From Nakamurella antarctica (GTDB lineage: Bacteria; Actinomycetota; Actinomycetes; Mycobacteriales; Nakamurellaceae): DNA of 64,000 nt. This document shows, piece by piece, positions 19,096 through 28,763 of the stretch. Where the stretch lies: contig NZ_CP034170.1 of the NCBI RefSeq assembly GCF_003860405.1, positions 2,046,001 through 2,110,000 of the forward strand. Reading direction: 5' to 3'. The notes under the pieces are model-generated. The model searched no databases. It saw nothing but the letters and a program-made list of their open reading frames with translations, and was not told the DNA's origin. How positions within the stretch are numbered: the first letter of the stretch is position 1; every line of letters begins with the position of its first letter. The translations under genes were made by a program, and so were the position numbers.

Positions 19096-20606
19096 GCGCG
19101 AAAGACCACAAGACGTTCGGGGTCCACACTGATCACGGCAGACTCGCGTGGCGCATCGACCTCGCCATCGTGCGCGATCAGCAATGGGTTGCCCACCATC
19201 TTCAGCTCCAACCGGTCGGTGTGCAGGCAGCCGTACACACCGGAGCGCTCAACCTGGCCGACGAGGGATCCCAGCACCGCTCGCAATCTCGAATACTTCT
19301 TGTGGGCATAAATAAACTGCACGTCGATCTGCCCGTCAGACATCTGATCGCGGGTTGAAGAAACAAGACCTCGCGGCGTGTAATGACCATTTCCTACGAA
19401 GATGGTCCACAGTTTCATTGGGTTTCCGTTGACGACCACCTCGATGGGGGTGGCGCGCTTCAAGACCCGCGGCAGCGCGATCATCGCCGCCGGCCACTTG
19501 CCGAATTTGCCAGAAAGCCGGTCCCGCAGCCGAACCAGTTCCGGGTACATCCCCACCGACGCCGTATTCAGGAATGGCACCCCCTCGACCTCCGCCACAT
19601 CGACAGCGCCCGCAACACCGGCCTCAACTGCCGCAGCTGTATCGGCAAAGCTGTTCAGCCCCAGTGCTTTTGCGAAGTGATTCAGGGTTCCGGCTGCAAA
19701 GACCGCCAGCGGGAGTTGATGTTCCAGCGCTACGCCTGCAACTGCCGCAACTGTGCCGTCACCTCCAGCCACTCCGAGGGCCACGACGTCGCCACCGATT
19801 CCTACCAGGTCCGCGATCGTCTCCGGTCCATCCTCGGGATCCCACTGGACGATGACTGCGCTGGGGAGTAGTTGTCTGATCTCGTCGGCGGCTCCGGTCG
19901 CAGAACCAGACGCTCGGTTCACTACGACGGTCAAACCTGCCCCCTGAGGCATCGCGGGAACGTTCGCCGGTAAAGAGTCTGCGGGTCCGTGTTCTCTCAC
20001 CTCCCACAGTTTCTTTATCAAGACGGCAACTCCCGCCCCTACTGCTGCGCCGGCAATCACGTCGCTGCGGTAGTGCACTCCAACGTGAACTCTGGAGTAG
20101 GCAACCGCTGCCGCCAAGGGAACCACACCGATTGCGGCAAGGGGGAACTCCATAGCGGCGCCCACGGCAAAAGCTGCGGCCGATGCCGAATGGCCACTGG
20201 GGAAAGATGAAGTCCACGGCTTTTCGCCGATCCGGCGCGCCAACCGGGTGCGTTCTAGATCGGGCCTGCGGCGGCCCACCATCGGTTTCACCAAGCTGTT
20301 GCTCACAAAGCTGGCCCCCGCCAAGCTCGCGATACCGCGGAGCCCGGCTCGCCTGGGCTTACCACCCACGACGACACCCACCGCCGCGAGCCCGAGCCAC
20401 AACTTGCCGTGGTTGGCGGACTGGGTGAGGAATTTGAGCGCTAAGTCGACTGCCCGGGGGGCCTCCGAGGCCGCCAAAACCGTATCGGGGTCTGGAACGG
20501 CGCCCCGTGGGTCGCGCATCGGATGCGCACCGGGTGTGGCATCACTGGCTTGCAGAGGCCCAGAACCTACTGTGGCGTGAGGAAACATTCTTCCAACTCT
20601 AAGCAT
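19089..20606 (-). CDS. PAP2 phosphatase - diacylglycerol kinase fusion protein
   Basis: Two enzymes in one chain (505 residues). The N-terminal half is a PAP2 phosphatase with K107...RP115, SFPSGHS (PSGH 136-139) and SR...H...D at 171-182, and about four membrane segments. The C-terminal half (from about 224) is a DAGK/LCB5-type lipid kinase catalytic domain with the nucleotide loop GGDGT at 281-285. This fusion is known in actinobacteria; the pairing suggests phosphatidate/diacylglycerol interconversion or recycling of a prenyl or lipid phosphate at the membrane. Four bases separate it from mutM. Confidence 0.9.
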   Translation of the reverse strand: MLRVGRMFPHATVGSGPLQASDATPGAHPMRDPRGAVPDPDTVLAASEAPRAVDLALKFLTQSANHGKLWLGLAAVGVVVGGKPRRAGLRGIASLAGASFVSNSLVKPMVGRRRPDLERTRLARRIGEKPWTSSFPSGHSASAAAFAVGAAMEFPLAAIGVVPLAAAVAYSRVHVGVHYRSDVIAGAAVGAGVAVLIKKLWEVREHGPADSLPANVPAMPQGAGLTVVVNRASGSATGAADEIRQLLPSAVIVQWDPEDGPETIADLVGIGGDVVALGVAGGDGTVAAVAGVALEHQLPLAVFAAGTLNHFAKALGLNSFADTAAAVEAGVAGAVDVAEVEGVPFLNTASVGMYPELVRLRDRLSGKFGKWPAAMIALPRVLKRATPIEVVVNGNPMKLWTIFVGNGHYTPRGLVSSTRDQMSDGQIDVQFIYAHKKYSRLRAVLGSLVGQVERSGVYGCLHTDRLELKMVGNPLLIAHDGEVDAPRESAVISVDPERLVVFRAW

Positions 20607-20610
20607 CGGA

Positions 20611-21459
20611 TCAGGCGTGGGCGTTACGCGGCCTGGGCTGACACGCTGGGCATCTGGAAGACGAGCGGTTCATGAATGCCTCACGAACAATCGGGGTGCC
20701 GCAGCGAGGGCACGGTTTACCTGCTTGGCCGTAAGCGTTCAGCGAACGGTCGAAGTAGCCGGATTCGCCGTTGACGCTGACATACAGTGCGTCAAAAGAA
20801 GTTCCACCTGCGAGTAACGCTTCCCGCATGACGATGCTGGCTTCAGTGATCACCGTGGCGGCCTGAGATTTCGTCATAGTGGCAGTGGCACGTGCGTAAT
20901 GCAGTTTCGCCCGCCACAGCGCTTCGTCTGCGTAAATATTGCCAATTCCAGAGACCACGGTCTGGTCCAGCAGCGCGCGCTTGAGACCGGTATTTTTAGC
21001 TCGCAGGCGCGCGATCGCGGCGCCAAGATCGAAAGTTTCCTCCAACGGATCCTGCGCGATGTGCGCGATCTCCGGCGGCAACTCTGCTCCCCCGTGCGAA
21101 TAAGCGAGGCCACCGAAGGTGCGTTGGTCGACGAAGTGGACCTCGGGCCCGTCGTCATGGAAAGAGAAGCGCACTCGTAGGTGCGGGGAATCTACGGTTG
21201 ATCCCACTCGAAATTGGCCGCTCATCCCGAGATGCGCAATTACCGCGTCACCATCGTCGAGGGCAAACCACAGGTATTTTCCGCGCCGCCTAGCCGCCGT
21301 TACCGTCCGGCCCAGTAGCAGCGCGGTGAAGTCGGCGGGCCCGGCGACGTGCCGGCGGACGGCCCGGAGATTGAGGACCTCAACCCCACCAAGCGTGCGG
21401 CCCACGAGGTGATCATCTAGTCCGCGCCGGACGACCTCTACCTCGGGAAGTTCAGGCAC
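20611..21459 (-). CDS. mutM: Formamidopyrimidine-DNA glycosylase MutM (Fpg)
   Basis: Bifunctional glycosylase/AP lyase removing 8-oxoguanine. The mature N-terminus PELPEVE (catalytic P2, E3) is intact, and the C-terminal zinc finger CPRCG...CPACQ is complete. Length 282 residues is normal. The ATG overlaps the end of rnc by 8 bases, so the two are translationally linked. Confidence 0.96.
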   Translation of the reverse strand: MPELPEVEVVRRGLDDHLVGRTLGGVEVLNLRAVRRHVAGPADFTALLLGRTVTAARRRGKYLWFALDDGDAVIAHLGMSGQFRVGSTVDSPHLRVRFSFHDDGPEVHFVDQRTFGGLAYSHGGAELPPEIAHIAQDPLEETFDLGAAIARLRAKNTGLKRALLDQTVVSGIGNIYADEALWRAKLHYARATATMTKSQAATVITEASIVMREALLAGGTSFDALYVSVNGESGYFDRSLNAYGQAGKPCPRCGTPIVREAFMNRSSSRCPACQPRPRNAHA

Positions 21460-22255
21460 CGACGGATTCGCTGGGTTCAGGCTGATCAGACTCGGACGAT
21501 GCCGCAGGATGTTCCGAGCTCACCAGATCATCCGTAGGGACCTCATCCGTGGGGACTTCAGGAGAGAGCGCTCCGTAGGCCAAAGAGGCAGCCTTCTGTT
21601 CGGCTTCTTTCTTGGTCTTGCCAGTGCCAGTGCCGCGGTCAACGCCAGCGACGATCACCGACGCAGTGAATTCCTTGGCGTGGTCTGGTCCGACTTCAGT
21701 GAGTTCGTAGGACGGCACACCCAGATCAAGACTGGCAGTCCGTTCCTGCAGCGACGTCTTCCAGTCGAGGCCAGCACCCACCAGCGGCGCCGCCGTGATC
21801 AGTGCCGCAAATAACCTATGGATCAGTTCGCGAGCGACTTCGAGTCCGTGCTGGAAATACACCGCCCCGAGGAGTGCTTCCACAGCATCCGCGAGCAGCG
21901 ATGCTTTGCTGCGTCCCTCGGTGAGTTCCTCCCCGCGGCCAAGCCGCAAGTATTCGCCCAGGCCTATTTCACGGGCCACCCCCGCAAGCGCGTGCATATT
22001 GACGATGCTGGCGCGCAACTTAGCGAGCTGACCCTCCGTGTAGTCGGGATGACCGTTGTACAGCGCGTCGGTCACCACCAACCCCAGCACCGAATCGCCC
22101 AGAAACTCCAGACGCTCGTTCGTGGGCAGCCCACCGTTTTCGTAGGCAAACGAGCGATGTGTGAGGGCAAGCACCACAAGCTCGGCGTCCAATTCGACGC
22201 CGAGCTTGGTGATCAGCATTGTCGAGTCAGCAGTAAAAGACCTCGACTTCGCCAT
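21452..22255 (-). CDS. rnc: Ribonuclease III
   Basis: Double-stranded-RNA endonuclease processing rRNA and mRNA. The signature [13 protein letters not shown] is present, the second acidic cluster lies in [12 protein letters not shown], and a dsRNA-binding domain occupies about residues 165-235. A Glu/Ser/Pro-rich tail with a repeated PTDE unit (about 236-267) is extra to the family. It starts 4 bases after the rpmF stop. Confidence 0.95.
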   Translation of the reverse strand: MAKSRSFTADSTMLITKLGVELDAELVVLALTHRSFAYENGGLPTNERLEFLGDSVLGLVVTDALYNGHPDYTEGQLAKLRASIVNMHALAGVAREIGLGEYLRLGRGEELTEGRSKASLLADAVEALLGAVYFQHGLEVARELIHRLFAALITAAPLVGAGLDWKTSLQERTASLDLGVPSYELTEVGPDHAKEFTASVIVAGVDRGTGTGKTKKEAEQKAASLAYGALSPEVPTDEVPTDDLVSSEHPAASSESDQPEPSESVGA

Positions 22256-22259
22256 GGAG

Positions 22260-22439
22260 TTACGCCCCGATGACCTGACGACCGTCGTACTGCCCGCATG
22301 TCGGGCAAGCGGTATGCGGCGGCTTCAGCTCGCCGCAAGCGCGGTTGGAGCAGGTTGCCAAGGTGGGGACAGTTGTCTTCCACTGCGAACGACGAGCATG
22401 GGTGTTTGCACGGGAAGTTCTGCGCTTCGGGACAGCCAC
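22260..22439 (-). CDS. rpmF: 50S ribosomal protein L32
   Basis: 59-residue ribosomal protein found by reading the gap between rnc and DUF177. It begins [14 protein letters not shown] and carries a zinc-binding CSNRAC...CPTC arrangement (C4 type), so this is the zinc-containing form. GTG start, TAA stop. Spaced 2 bases from DUF177 and 4 from rnc, the classical DUF177-rpmF-rnc order. Confidence 0.95.
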   Translation of the reverse strand: MAVPKRRTSRANTHARRSQWKTTVPTLATCSNRACGELKPPHTACPTCGQYDGRQVIGA

Positions 22440-22441
22440 GG

Positions 22442-23020
22442 TTAATTCTCCTCTGAATGTATTGCTTCGCTACTCGCGCCGAACTGAGCCTGCAATGCAG
22501 CCCAGCGAGGATCAAGTATTTCATGGTTATGGTCGGGTTCTACAACATCCAACCGCTCACCGCAGACCGAACACAGGCCTGGGCAGTCTGGGCGGCACAG
22601 CGGAGCCAGCGGCATCTGCACCACAATTTCATCTCTCACCAGCGGCTCGAGATCGATCAGCTCATCCACCAGCAGAGGAATTTCATCCTCCTCCGTCGTC
22701 TGAGCCGTCAGGGAATTTGGGTAGGCATACAGCTCTCGCAGATCAGCGCCAACAGGGATATCGATATCGGTTAAACACCGAGCGCACTCCCCCTTGGCTC
22801 GGCTGATCGCGGTGCCGGACACCATTACACCTTCGAGAACGGTCTCAAATCGCAGATTCAGTGCGACCTGTTCACCGGCCGGAATGGCCAAAACCGGAAT
22901 ACCCATCGAATCTGGCGTGACCAAGCTCATTTTGAGGGTTTTCATGGTGCCCGCGCGACGCCCCATGTCTCGGGTGTTGTACACCCAAGGCGAGGTCGGG
23001 TCAGGCTGCGTGGTCGTCAT
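22442..23020 (-). CDS. DUF177 (YceD-like) 23S rRNA accumulation protein
   Basis: 192-residue DUF177/YceD protein, always beside rpmF. YceD homologues are linked to 23S rRNA accumulation; the exact action is not known. The family's C-R-C-L pattern appears as CARCLTDIDI, and CRPDCPGLC..CGERLD near the C-terminus forms a second Cys-rich site, probably zinc-binding. ATG 23020 follows AAAGAAGAG closely. A TATAAA about 20 bases upstream may be the operon's internal promoter. Confidence 0.9.
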   Translation of the reverse strand: MTTTQPDPTSPWVYNTRDMGRRAGTMKTLKMSLVTPDSMGIPVLAIPAGEQVALNLRFETVLEGVMVSGTAISRAKGECARCLTDIDIPVGADLRELYAYPNSLTAQTTEEDEIPLLVDELIDLEPLVRDEIVVQMPLAPLCRPDCPGLCSVCGERLDVVEPDHNHEILDPRWAALQAQFGASSEAIHSEEN

Positions 23021-23115
23021 ACTCTTCTTTGCATGTGAATTTATACTCTTGTGGCGGACACATAACGCTATTCCAGCTTGAAAACAGGGTATTGACCCTA
23101 GCCGGATCAGATAAC

Positions 23116-23139
23116 GAAGCCCGCAAGAAGGCGGGCTTC
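23116..23139. terminator. Hairpin between sepIVA and DUF177
   Basis: Perfect 9-bp inverted repeat GAAGCCCGC/GCGGGCTTC with a 6-base loop, in the 198-base gap between the two genes. No strong T-run on the minus strand, so it may attenuate rather than stop transcription. Confidence 0.45.
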
Positions 23140-23218
23140 ATCGGCCAAACTGCAACTCTCCCAGAGTAGTCGATGTTCGCTGATCTACCCAATCGGGAAC
23201 AACTGCCGGTTCAGCGGA

Positions 23219-23992
23219 TCAGTCGCGATAGTCGGCCGTGGATCCCGAACGCAGGGACGTTCGCCCACGGCCCACGGTACGGAGGGTTTTGGTGAGTGTT
23301 TCTTCAAGGCCGGCGAGCTTCCCGTCCACGTACGAATCGCACTCTGCACGCAACCGATCTACATCAGCATGGGCTGCGTCCAAGATCCGCGCCGACTCCA
23401 CATGCGCAGCCTGCACCACTTCGGATTGCGACACCAGTCGTGCTTGTTCGGCGCGGCCTTCAGCGATTGCCCGCTCATAGGTGGCGCGTCCCGATGCAAC
23501 AAGACGCTCAGCTTCCCCATGTCCTCGGGACACCAAGTTGTCGTGCTGATCCTGCCCAGACTGAATGGTGCGATCGGCGTCAGCTTGCACCCGCGCCATG
23601 ATGGCCTCCGCTGCAGCGGTGGCGTCCTCGACACGACGATTGGCTTCTGCCTGCGCGCCCGAGACAGTCGCCTCTGCTTGCTCGCGAGCGCTGGCAACAG
23701 TTTCCTGAGCCTCCGCTCTGGCTTCGGCAACCTGCCGGGTGGCACTGGCTTCGGAGTCGCTGAGAGTCTTCTCAGCGGTCGCGCGTGCCTCGTTGATCAT
23801 CTGGTCTCGGTGGTCGAGCACGTCCTGCGCGTCGTCCACCTCACCGGGAATCGCGTCTCGGACATCGTCGAGGAGATCAAGAACATCCCCCCGCGGCACC
23901 ACGCAAGACGCCGTCATCGGCAGGCCGCGGGCCTCTTCGACAATCGTCACTAGCTCATCGAGCGCTTCGAATACCCGATACACGATGGGCAC
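23219..23992 (-). CDS. sepIVA: DivIVA-like septation/cell-elongation protein SepIVA
   Basis: 257 residues. A DivIVA-like N-terminus (YRVFEALDELVTIVEEARGL, then PRGDVLDLLDDVRDAIP) is followed by a long Ala/Glu-rich coiled coil and the conserved ending (DSYVDGKLAGLEE...VGRGR). Sequence and position match mycobacterial SepIVA (Rv2927c), which helps organise division and polar growth at the inner membrane. GTG at 23992 lies 3-4 bases after AAAGG; GTG 23983 (VYRVFEAL) would match the mycobacterial N-terminus, so the start is uncertain by three codons. A 161-base gap separates it from coaD. Confidence 0.88.
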   Translation of the reverse strand: MPIVYRVFEALDELVTIVEEARGLPMTASCVVPRGDVLDLLDDVRDAIPGEVDDAQDVLDHRDQMINEARATAEKTLSDSEASATRQVAEARAEAQETVASAREQAEATVSGAQAEANRRVEDATAAAEAIMARVQADADRTIQSGQDQHDNLVSRGHGEAERLVASGRATYERAIAEGRAEQARLVSQSEVVQAAHVESARILDAAHADVDRLRAECDSYVDGKLAGLEETLTKTLRTVGRGRTSLRSGSTADYRD

Positions 23993-24153
23993 TCACCTTT
24001 CTCCGCGCAGCCGCCACTTCGCCTGCCCTACCAAATTTGACCTGATCAGTGTGACAAGCCCAGCGGCGCATCGGGTGGTGCCACGCGGGCGGCACTGAAA
24101 CTGACCTTCCGCACCAGCCACCGCAGCGCCCACCCAGAGCCCGTCGCCGTGAC

Positions 24154-24627
24154 TCAGGCGAGTTTGGCCTGCATTGCGGTGTGGACGACATCGGGCAACA
24201 AATGGGAAACGTCCCCGCCGTAGCGGGCCACCTGCTTCACCAACGATGACGAGAGAAACGAAAATTCTGGACTCGTCGGCATAAACAGGGTGTCGATGCC
24301 CGTCAAACGCTTGTTCATTTGCGCCATCTGCAGCTCGTAGTCGAAGTCGGATACCGCCCTGAGTCCCTTAACGATGGCATCAATGCTGTGGGTCCGGCAG
24401 TAATCGACCAGCAATCCGTTGAACGAATCAATGGTGATGTTTTTCCACTCGGATGTAGTGGCGTGCAATAGTTCCTGGCGTTCAGGGACGCTAAACATGC
24501 CGTCTTTCGAGGGGTTCACCAACACCGCAACGGTCAGTTCGTCAAAAAGTCCTGCGCTACGTCCAATGATGTCCAAATGTCCGAACGTGGGCGGGTCAAA
24601 CGACCCTGGACACACGGCGCGTCTCAT
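24154..24627 (-). CDS. coaD: Phosphopantetheine adenylyltransferase CoaD
   Basis: Penultimate enzyme of coenzyme A synthesis (157 residues). The nucleotidyltransferase motif PGSFDPPTFGHLD at the N-terminus and the SSSLVKQVARYGGDVSHLLP block near the C-terminus are intact. The ATG overlaps the rsmD stop (ATGA), a pairing conserved in many bacteria. Confidence 0.97.
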   Translation of the reverse strand: MRRAVCPGSFDPPTFGHLDIIGRSAGLFDELTVAVLVNPSKDGMFSVPERQELLHATTSEWKNITIDSFNGLLVDYCRTHSIDAIVKGLRAVSDFDYELQMAQMNKRLTGIDTLFMPTSPEFSFLSSSLVKQVARYGGDVSHLLPDVVHTAMQAKLA

Positions 24628-25184
24628 GGTGCCCGCCCGTAGCAGAGCAGGGTGTCACCGTATTTTTTCGTCCGGAGGCCCACCATCGGGTCAGGCCAGA
24701 CCATTTCACCGGCCCGCTTCGGGCGTTCCACGACCAAATCCGCCCCCGGGTTGAGCAGGCCACGTTCCAGCAGGATGGACAGAATCTGGGCGAGCTCCTG
24801 GGTGGTTAGCGGGTAGGGCGGGTCAGCGACAACTATGTCGAACTTGGTGGTGCCTACGGCGGTCGCCACATAGTCGGCGGCGCTCGCTGGCACCACTCGC
24901 ACCGAAGTGGCTTGCAGTTTCTCAACATTCGCCCGTGCAGCGGCCACTGCCGCCCGATCATTATCTACCAATACGACCGACGCAGCTCCTCGCGAGGCGA
25001 GTTCCAACCCCAGCCCCCCAGAGCCTGCAAACAGGTCAAGCACGTTGGCGCCCGCCAAGGCCCCGGCCGCCTGGAGCGAATTTGCCATCGCAGCTCTTAC
25101 CTTTTCGGAAGTCGGCCGTGTGTGCGGGCCCTCCGGGGTAGCTAGCGTTCGGCCGCCCCACTGCCCGGCTACCACTCTTGTCAT
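24624..25184 (-). CDS. rsmD: 16S rRNA (guanine966-N2)-methyltransferase RsmD
   Basis: SAM-dependent methyltransferase acting on 16S rRNA in the 30S particle (186 residues). Seen: RPTSEKVRAAM, the SAM-binding VLDLFAGSGGLGLE, and the catalytic VADPPYPL. It lies 6 bases from pyc upstream and overlaps coaD downstream, suggesting a pyc-rsmD-coaD transcript. Confidence 0.95.
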   Translation of the reverse strand: MTRVVAGQWGGRTLATPEGPHTRPTSEKVRAAMANSLQAAGALAGANVLDLFAGSGGLGLELASRGAASVVLVDNDRAAVAAARANVEKLQATSVRVVPASAADYVATAVGTTKFDIVVADPPYPLTTQELAQILSILLERGLLNPGADLVVERPKRAGEMVWPDPMVGLRTKKYGDTLLCYGRAP

Positions 25185-25190
25185 CGCTAC

Positions 25191-28100
25191 TTAGCCTTTC
25201 AACACCATGAGTAGATCGCCACCCAAGACCTGCTGGACCTGGCCAATGGCCGTCCGCGACACGACTCCGCCTGTCTGGCTCGTGATCGACGCTTCCATCT
25301 TCATGGCCTCAATTGTTGCCACGACGGCCCCCGGTTCGACCGTGTCGCCTTCGTCAACCTGCAGCGTCACCACGCCGGAGAACGGCGCGGCCACGTGTAA
25401 CGGGTTGGCTGTGTCTGCGCGTTCAGCGGCGCGAACGTCTACCGCGACCGTCCTGTCGCGGATCTGCAATGGTCGAATCTGGCCATTCAGAGTGGCCATC
25501 ACGGTGCGCATCCCACGCTCGTCTACCTCGCCGATTGCTTCCAACCCGATGTAGAGCTGGACGCCGTGTTCAAGGTCGACAACATGCTCCGTTCCTTGGC
25601 GAAGCCCGTACAGATACTCCGGCGTCGGAACCACGGACAGGTCCCCGTACTCCTCGCGTGAGGCCCGGAACTCTGCGTCGGGTCCGGGAAAGAGCAGCCG
25701 GTTCAGCGTGGGCCGCGGGGAGCGCTGTAGAGCTTCCGAATCGGACTCGGACACCACCGCACTGGCCGGGGTGAAAGTGCGCCCCGCTAATGCCTTGGTG
25801 CGGAAAGGCTCCGGCCAACCGCCGGGCGGATCACCCAGTTCGCCGGAGAGGAACCCGATGACGGAGTCCGGGATATCGAACTTGCCGGGATTGGCTTCGA
25901 ATTCACCGGGCGAAACACCTGCGCCCACAAGGTGCAATGCCAGGTCCCCCACCACCTTCGATGACGGAGTGACTTTCACCAGGTGCCCGAGCATTCGATC
26001 AGCGGCGGCGTACACCGCTTCGATGTCTTCAAACCGATTGCCCAATCCCAGCGCAATCGCCTGCTGCCGCAGATTCGACAACTGCCCTCCGGGGATCTCG
26101 TGCGTGTAAACCCGGCCTGTTGGCGCCGTCAAGCCGGATTCAAACGGCGAATACACCGAACGCACTGCTTCCCAGTACGGCTCGAGATCGTTCACCGCCT
26201 TGAGCGAGAGGCCAGTCTCCCGATCGCTGTGATCGGTAGCCGCCACCAAGGCCGACATCGGTGGCTGCGACGTGGTTCCGGCCATCGGCGCCGCAGCAAC
26301 ATCGACGGCGTCGACACCTGCGGCAGACGCGGCGAGGTAGGTAGCCAATTGGCCGCCCGCGGTGTCGTGGGAATGCAGATGCACCGGCAGATCAAAGTTC
26401 TTACGGAGGGCGGTAATCAGAGTGGTTGCCGCCGGGGCTCGGAGCACGCCCGCCATGTCCTTGACTGCCAAAATGTGCGCGCCAGCTTTGACCATCTTCT
26501 CTGCCAAGGCGAGGTAGTAGTCCAGCGTGTAAAGCTTCTCGGCAGGATCTGACAGATCACCGGTGTAACACAGGGCCACTTCCGCAACCACAGTTCCGAG
26601 TTCGCGTACCGCGTCGATCGCGGGTCGCATCTGTTCGACATCGTTGAGAGCGTCGAAGATGCGGAAAATGTCCACGCCGGTTCTGGCCGCCTCGGCAACG
26701 AAGGCAGAGCTGACCCGAGTGGGATAAGGGGTGTATCCCACGGTGTTTCGCCCCCGCAGCAGCATCTGCAAACAGATATTGGGGACCGCTTCGCGCAGGG
26801 CCTCCAAGCGCTCCCACGGGTCTTCCGCCAGAAAGCGGAGAGCCACGTCGTAGGTCGCGCCGCCCCACGCTTCGACCGAAAGGAGTTGCGGCGTCAAGCG
26901 CGCCACCGCGGGTGCCACCGCAACGAGATCCCGGCTACGCACCCGGGTTGCGAGTAACGACTGGTGCGCGTCCCGGAAGGTGGTGTCGGTAACGGCCAGG
27001 GTCTTTCGGGCCCGCAACGCAGCCGCGAAGCCAGTTGGCCCCAAATTAGTCAGAAGTTGTTTGCTGCCATCGGGTATCGGCTCGGTGGCGTCAAAAACTG
27101 GGATTTTGAGGGATGGGTCGATCAAGCCAACGCCCGCACCATGGGGCTGGTTGACCGTGACGTCGGCCAAGTACGTCAGCACTTTGGTACCGCGATCGGC
27201 GGAGGAACGAGCGGTTAAAAGCTGCGGGTGAGTCTCAATGAAGGAGGTGGTGACACCGCCCGCAGCGAAGTCCTCGTCATCGAGAACCGCCTGCAGGAAG
27301 GAGATATTGGTGGACACGCCACGGATCCGAAATTCGGCCAGCGCGCGGCGGGCGCGCCGCACAGCAGTGGGCCAATCGGCGCCGCGGCAGGTCAGCTTGA
27401 CCAGCAAAGAGTCGAAGTGGGCGCTCACTTCGGCGCCAGCGTGCACCGTCCCGCCATCGATACGCACTCCGGCCCCGCCGGGGCTGCGGTAGGTGGTGAT
27501 TTTGCCGGTATCGGGCCTAAATCCGTTGGTGGGATCCTCGGTGGTGATGCGACATTGCAGTGCCGCGCCGCGGATCCGGATATTTTCCTGCAGGAGACCA
27601 AGTTCGGGCAAAGTAGCGCCAGCAGCGATTCGGATTTGCGAGGACACCAAATCCACGTCGGTGATTTCCTCGGTGACCGTATGCTCCACCTGAATTCGTG
27701 GGTTCATTTCGATGAAGACGTGGCGGCCCTGCGCATCGACCAAGAACTCAACGGTGCCCGCGTTCACGTAACCGATATGACGGGCGAAAGCCACCGCGTC
27801 GGCGCAGATCTGCTCCCGCAACGCGGGGTCCAGTCCGACCGCCGGCGCCACTTCGATTACTTTCTGATGCCTGCGCTGCACCGAGCAGTCCCGCTCGTAC
27901 AGGTGAACCACATTGCCCGCCGCGTCGGCCAAGATTTGTACTTCGATGTGCCGTGGTTCGATAACAGCGCGTTCCAGAAACATTGTGGCGTCACCGAACG
28001 CTGATTCCGCTTCGCGCATCGCTGTCTGCAGGGCCTCTGGCAATTCCGCGGGCGTGTCGACGCGGCGCATCCCGCGACCGCCTCCGCCCGCAACCGCCTT

Positions 28101-28571
28101 CACGAAAACCGGGTACCCCACCCGGTTGGCGGCGGCGATCAGCTCGTCGATGTCCTCCGATGGCTCCGACGATTCCAACACCGGGATACCGGCCGCTCTG
28201 GCGGCAGCAACAGCGGTGGATTTATTTCCGGCCATCTCCAAAATTGACGAGGCGGGGCCAATGAAGGCAATGCCCGCGTCCGCACACGCCTGCGCCAAGT
28301 TCGGATTCTCAGACAAAAAGCCGTAACCGGGATAGACCGCGTCAGCTCCCGAAGCAATTGCGGCCCTGACGATCTCGTCGACATCCAGGTAGGCGCGCAC
28401 CGGGTGCCCCACCTCACCGATTTGAAACGATTGCCCTGCTTTTTGCCGATGGAGTGAGTTGCGGTCCTCATAAGGGAATACCGCCACCGACCCCACGCCC
28501 AGCTCGTAGAGGGCGCGAAAAGCACGGGTGGCGATCTCGCCGCGGTTTGCTACCAGGACTTTAGAAAACAC
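25191..28571 (-). CDS. pyc: Pyruvate carboxylase
   Basis: Biotin- and ATP-dependent, bicarbonate-using anaplerotic enzyme making oxaloacetate (1126 residues). Order: biotin carboxylase (about 1-450, with GGGGRGMR ATP loop), carboxyltransferase (from about 520, with TFRDAHQSLLATR), and the C-terminal biotinyl domain with the biotin lysine K1091 in EAMKME. RBS AAGGAG eight bases before GTG 28571 fixes the start at the family N-terminus; the frame is open 20 codons further but without RBS. Bicarbonate supply by the DAB pump elsewhere in the window could be relevant. Confidence 0.97.
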   Translation of the reverse strand: MFSKVLVANRGEIATRAFRALYELGVGSVAVFPYEDRNSLHRQKAGQSFQIGEVGHPVRAYLDVDEIVRAAIASGADAVYPGYGFLSENPNLAQACADAGIAFIGPASSILEMAGNKSTAVAAARAAGIPVLESSEPSEDIDELIAAANRVGYPVFVKAVAGGGGRGMRRVDTPAELPEALQTAMREAESAFGDATMFLERAVIEPRHIEVQILADAAGNVVHLYERDCSVQRRHQKVIEVAPAVGLDPALREQICADAVAFARHIGYVNAGTVEFLVDAQGRHVFIEMNPRIQVEHTVTEEITDVDLVSSQIRIAAGATLPELGLLQENIRIRGAALQCRITTEDPTNGFRPDTGKITTYRSPGGAGVRIDGGTVHAGAEVSAHFDSLLVKLTCRGADWPTAVRRARRALAEFRIRGVSTNISFLQAVLDDEDFAAGGVTTSFIETHPQLLTARSSADRGTKVLTYLADVTVNQPHGAGVGLIDPSLKIPVFDATEPIPDGSKQLLTNLGPTGFAAALRARKTLAVTDTTFRDAHQSLLATRVRSRDLVAVAPAVARLTPQLLSVEAWGGATYDVALRFLAEDPWERLEALREAVPNICLQMLLRGRNTVGYTPYPTRVSSAFVAEAARTGVDIFRIFDALNDVEQMRPAIDAVRELGTVVAEVALCYTGDLSDPAEKLYTLDYYLALAEKMVKAGAHILAVKDMAGVLRAPAATTLITALRKNFDLPVHLHSHDTAGGQLATYLAASAAGVDAVDVAAAPMAGTTSQPPMSALVAATDHSDRETGLSLKAVNDLEPYWEAVRSVYSPFESGLTAPTGRVYTHEIPGGQLSNLRQQAIALGLGNRFEDIEAVYAAADRMLGHLVKVTPSSKVVGDLALHLVGAGVSPGEFEANPGKFDIPDSVIGFLSGELGDPPGGWPEPFRTKALAGRTFTPASAVVSESDSEALQRSPRPTLNRLLFPGPDAEFRASREEYGDLSVVPTPEYLYGLRQGTEHVVDLEHGVQLYIGLEAIGEVDERGMRTVMATLNGQIRPLQIRDRTVAVDVRAAERADTANPLHVAAPFSGVVTLQVDEGDTVEPGAVVATIEAMKMEASITSQTGGVVSRTAIGQVQQVLGGDLLMVLKG

Positions 28572-28763
28572 CTGTCGGTCTCCTTGCGGTTGAACAGCGT
28601 CAGCAGGCGAAAAGGTTCTTTCGAGAGACAATTCGTGAAGTAAAGCGGATCGGTTGATGCGACGTTTGCCTCGGAAATTTGCGCCGTGCCGAAGCCGTGC
28701 GTCCTAAAACGTTAGCGTGCGCTCACCCGCGGACCCGCACCGAGCGTCCGGAGGGATTCCCGG

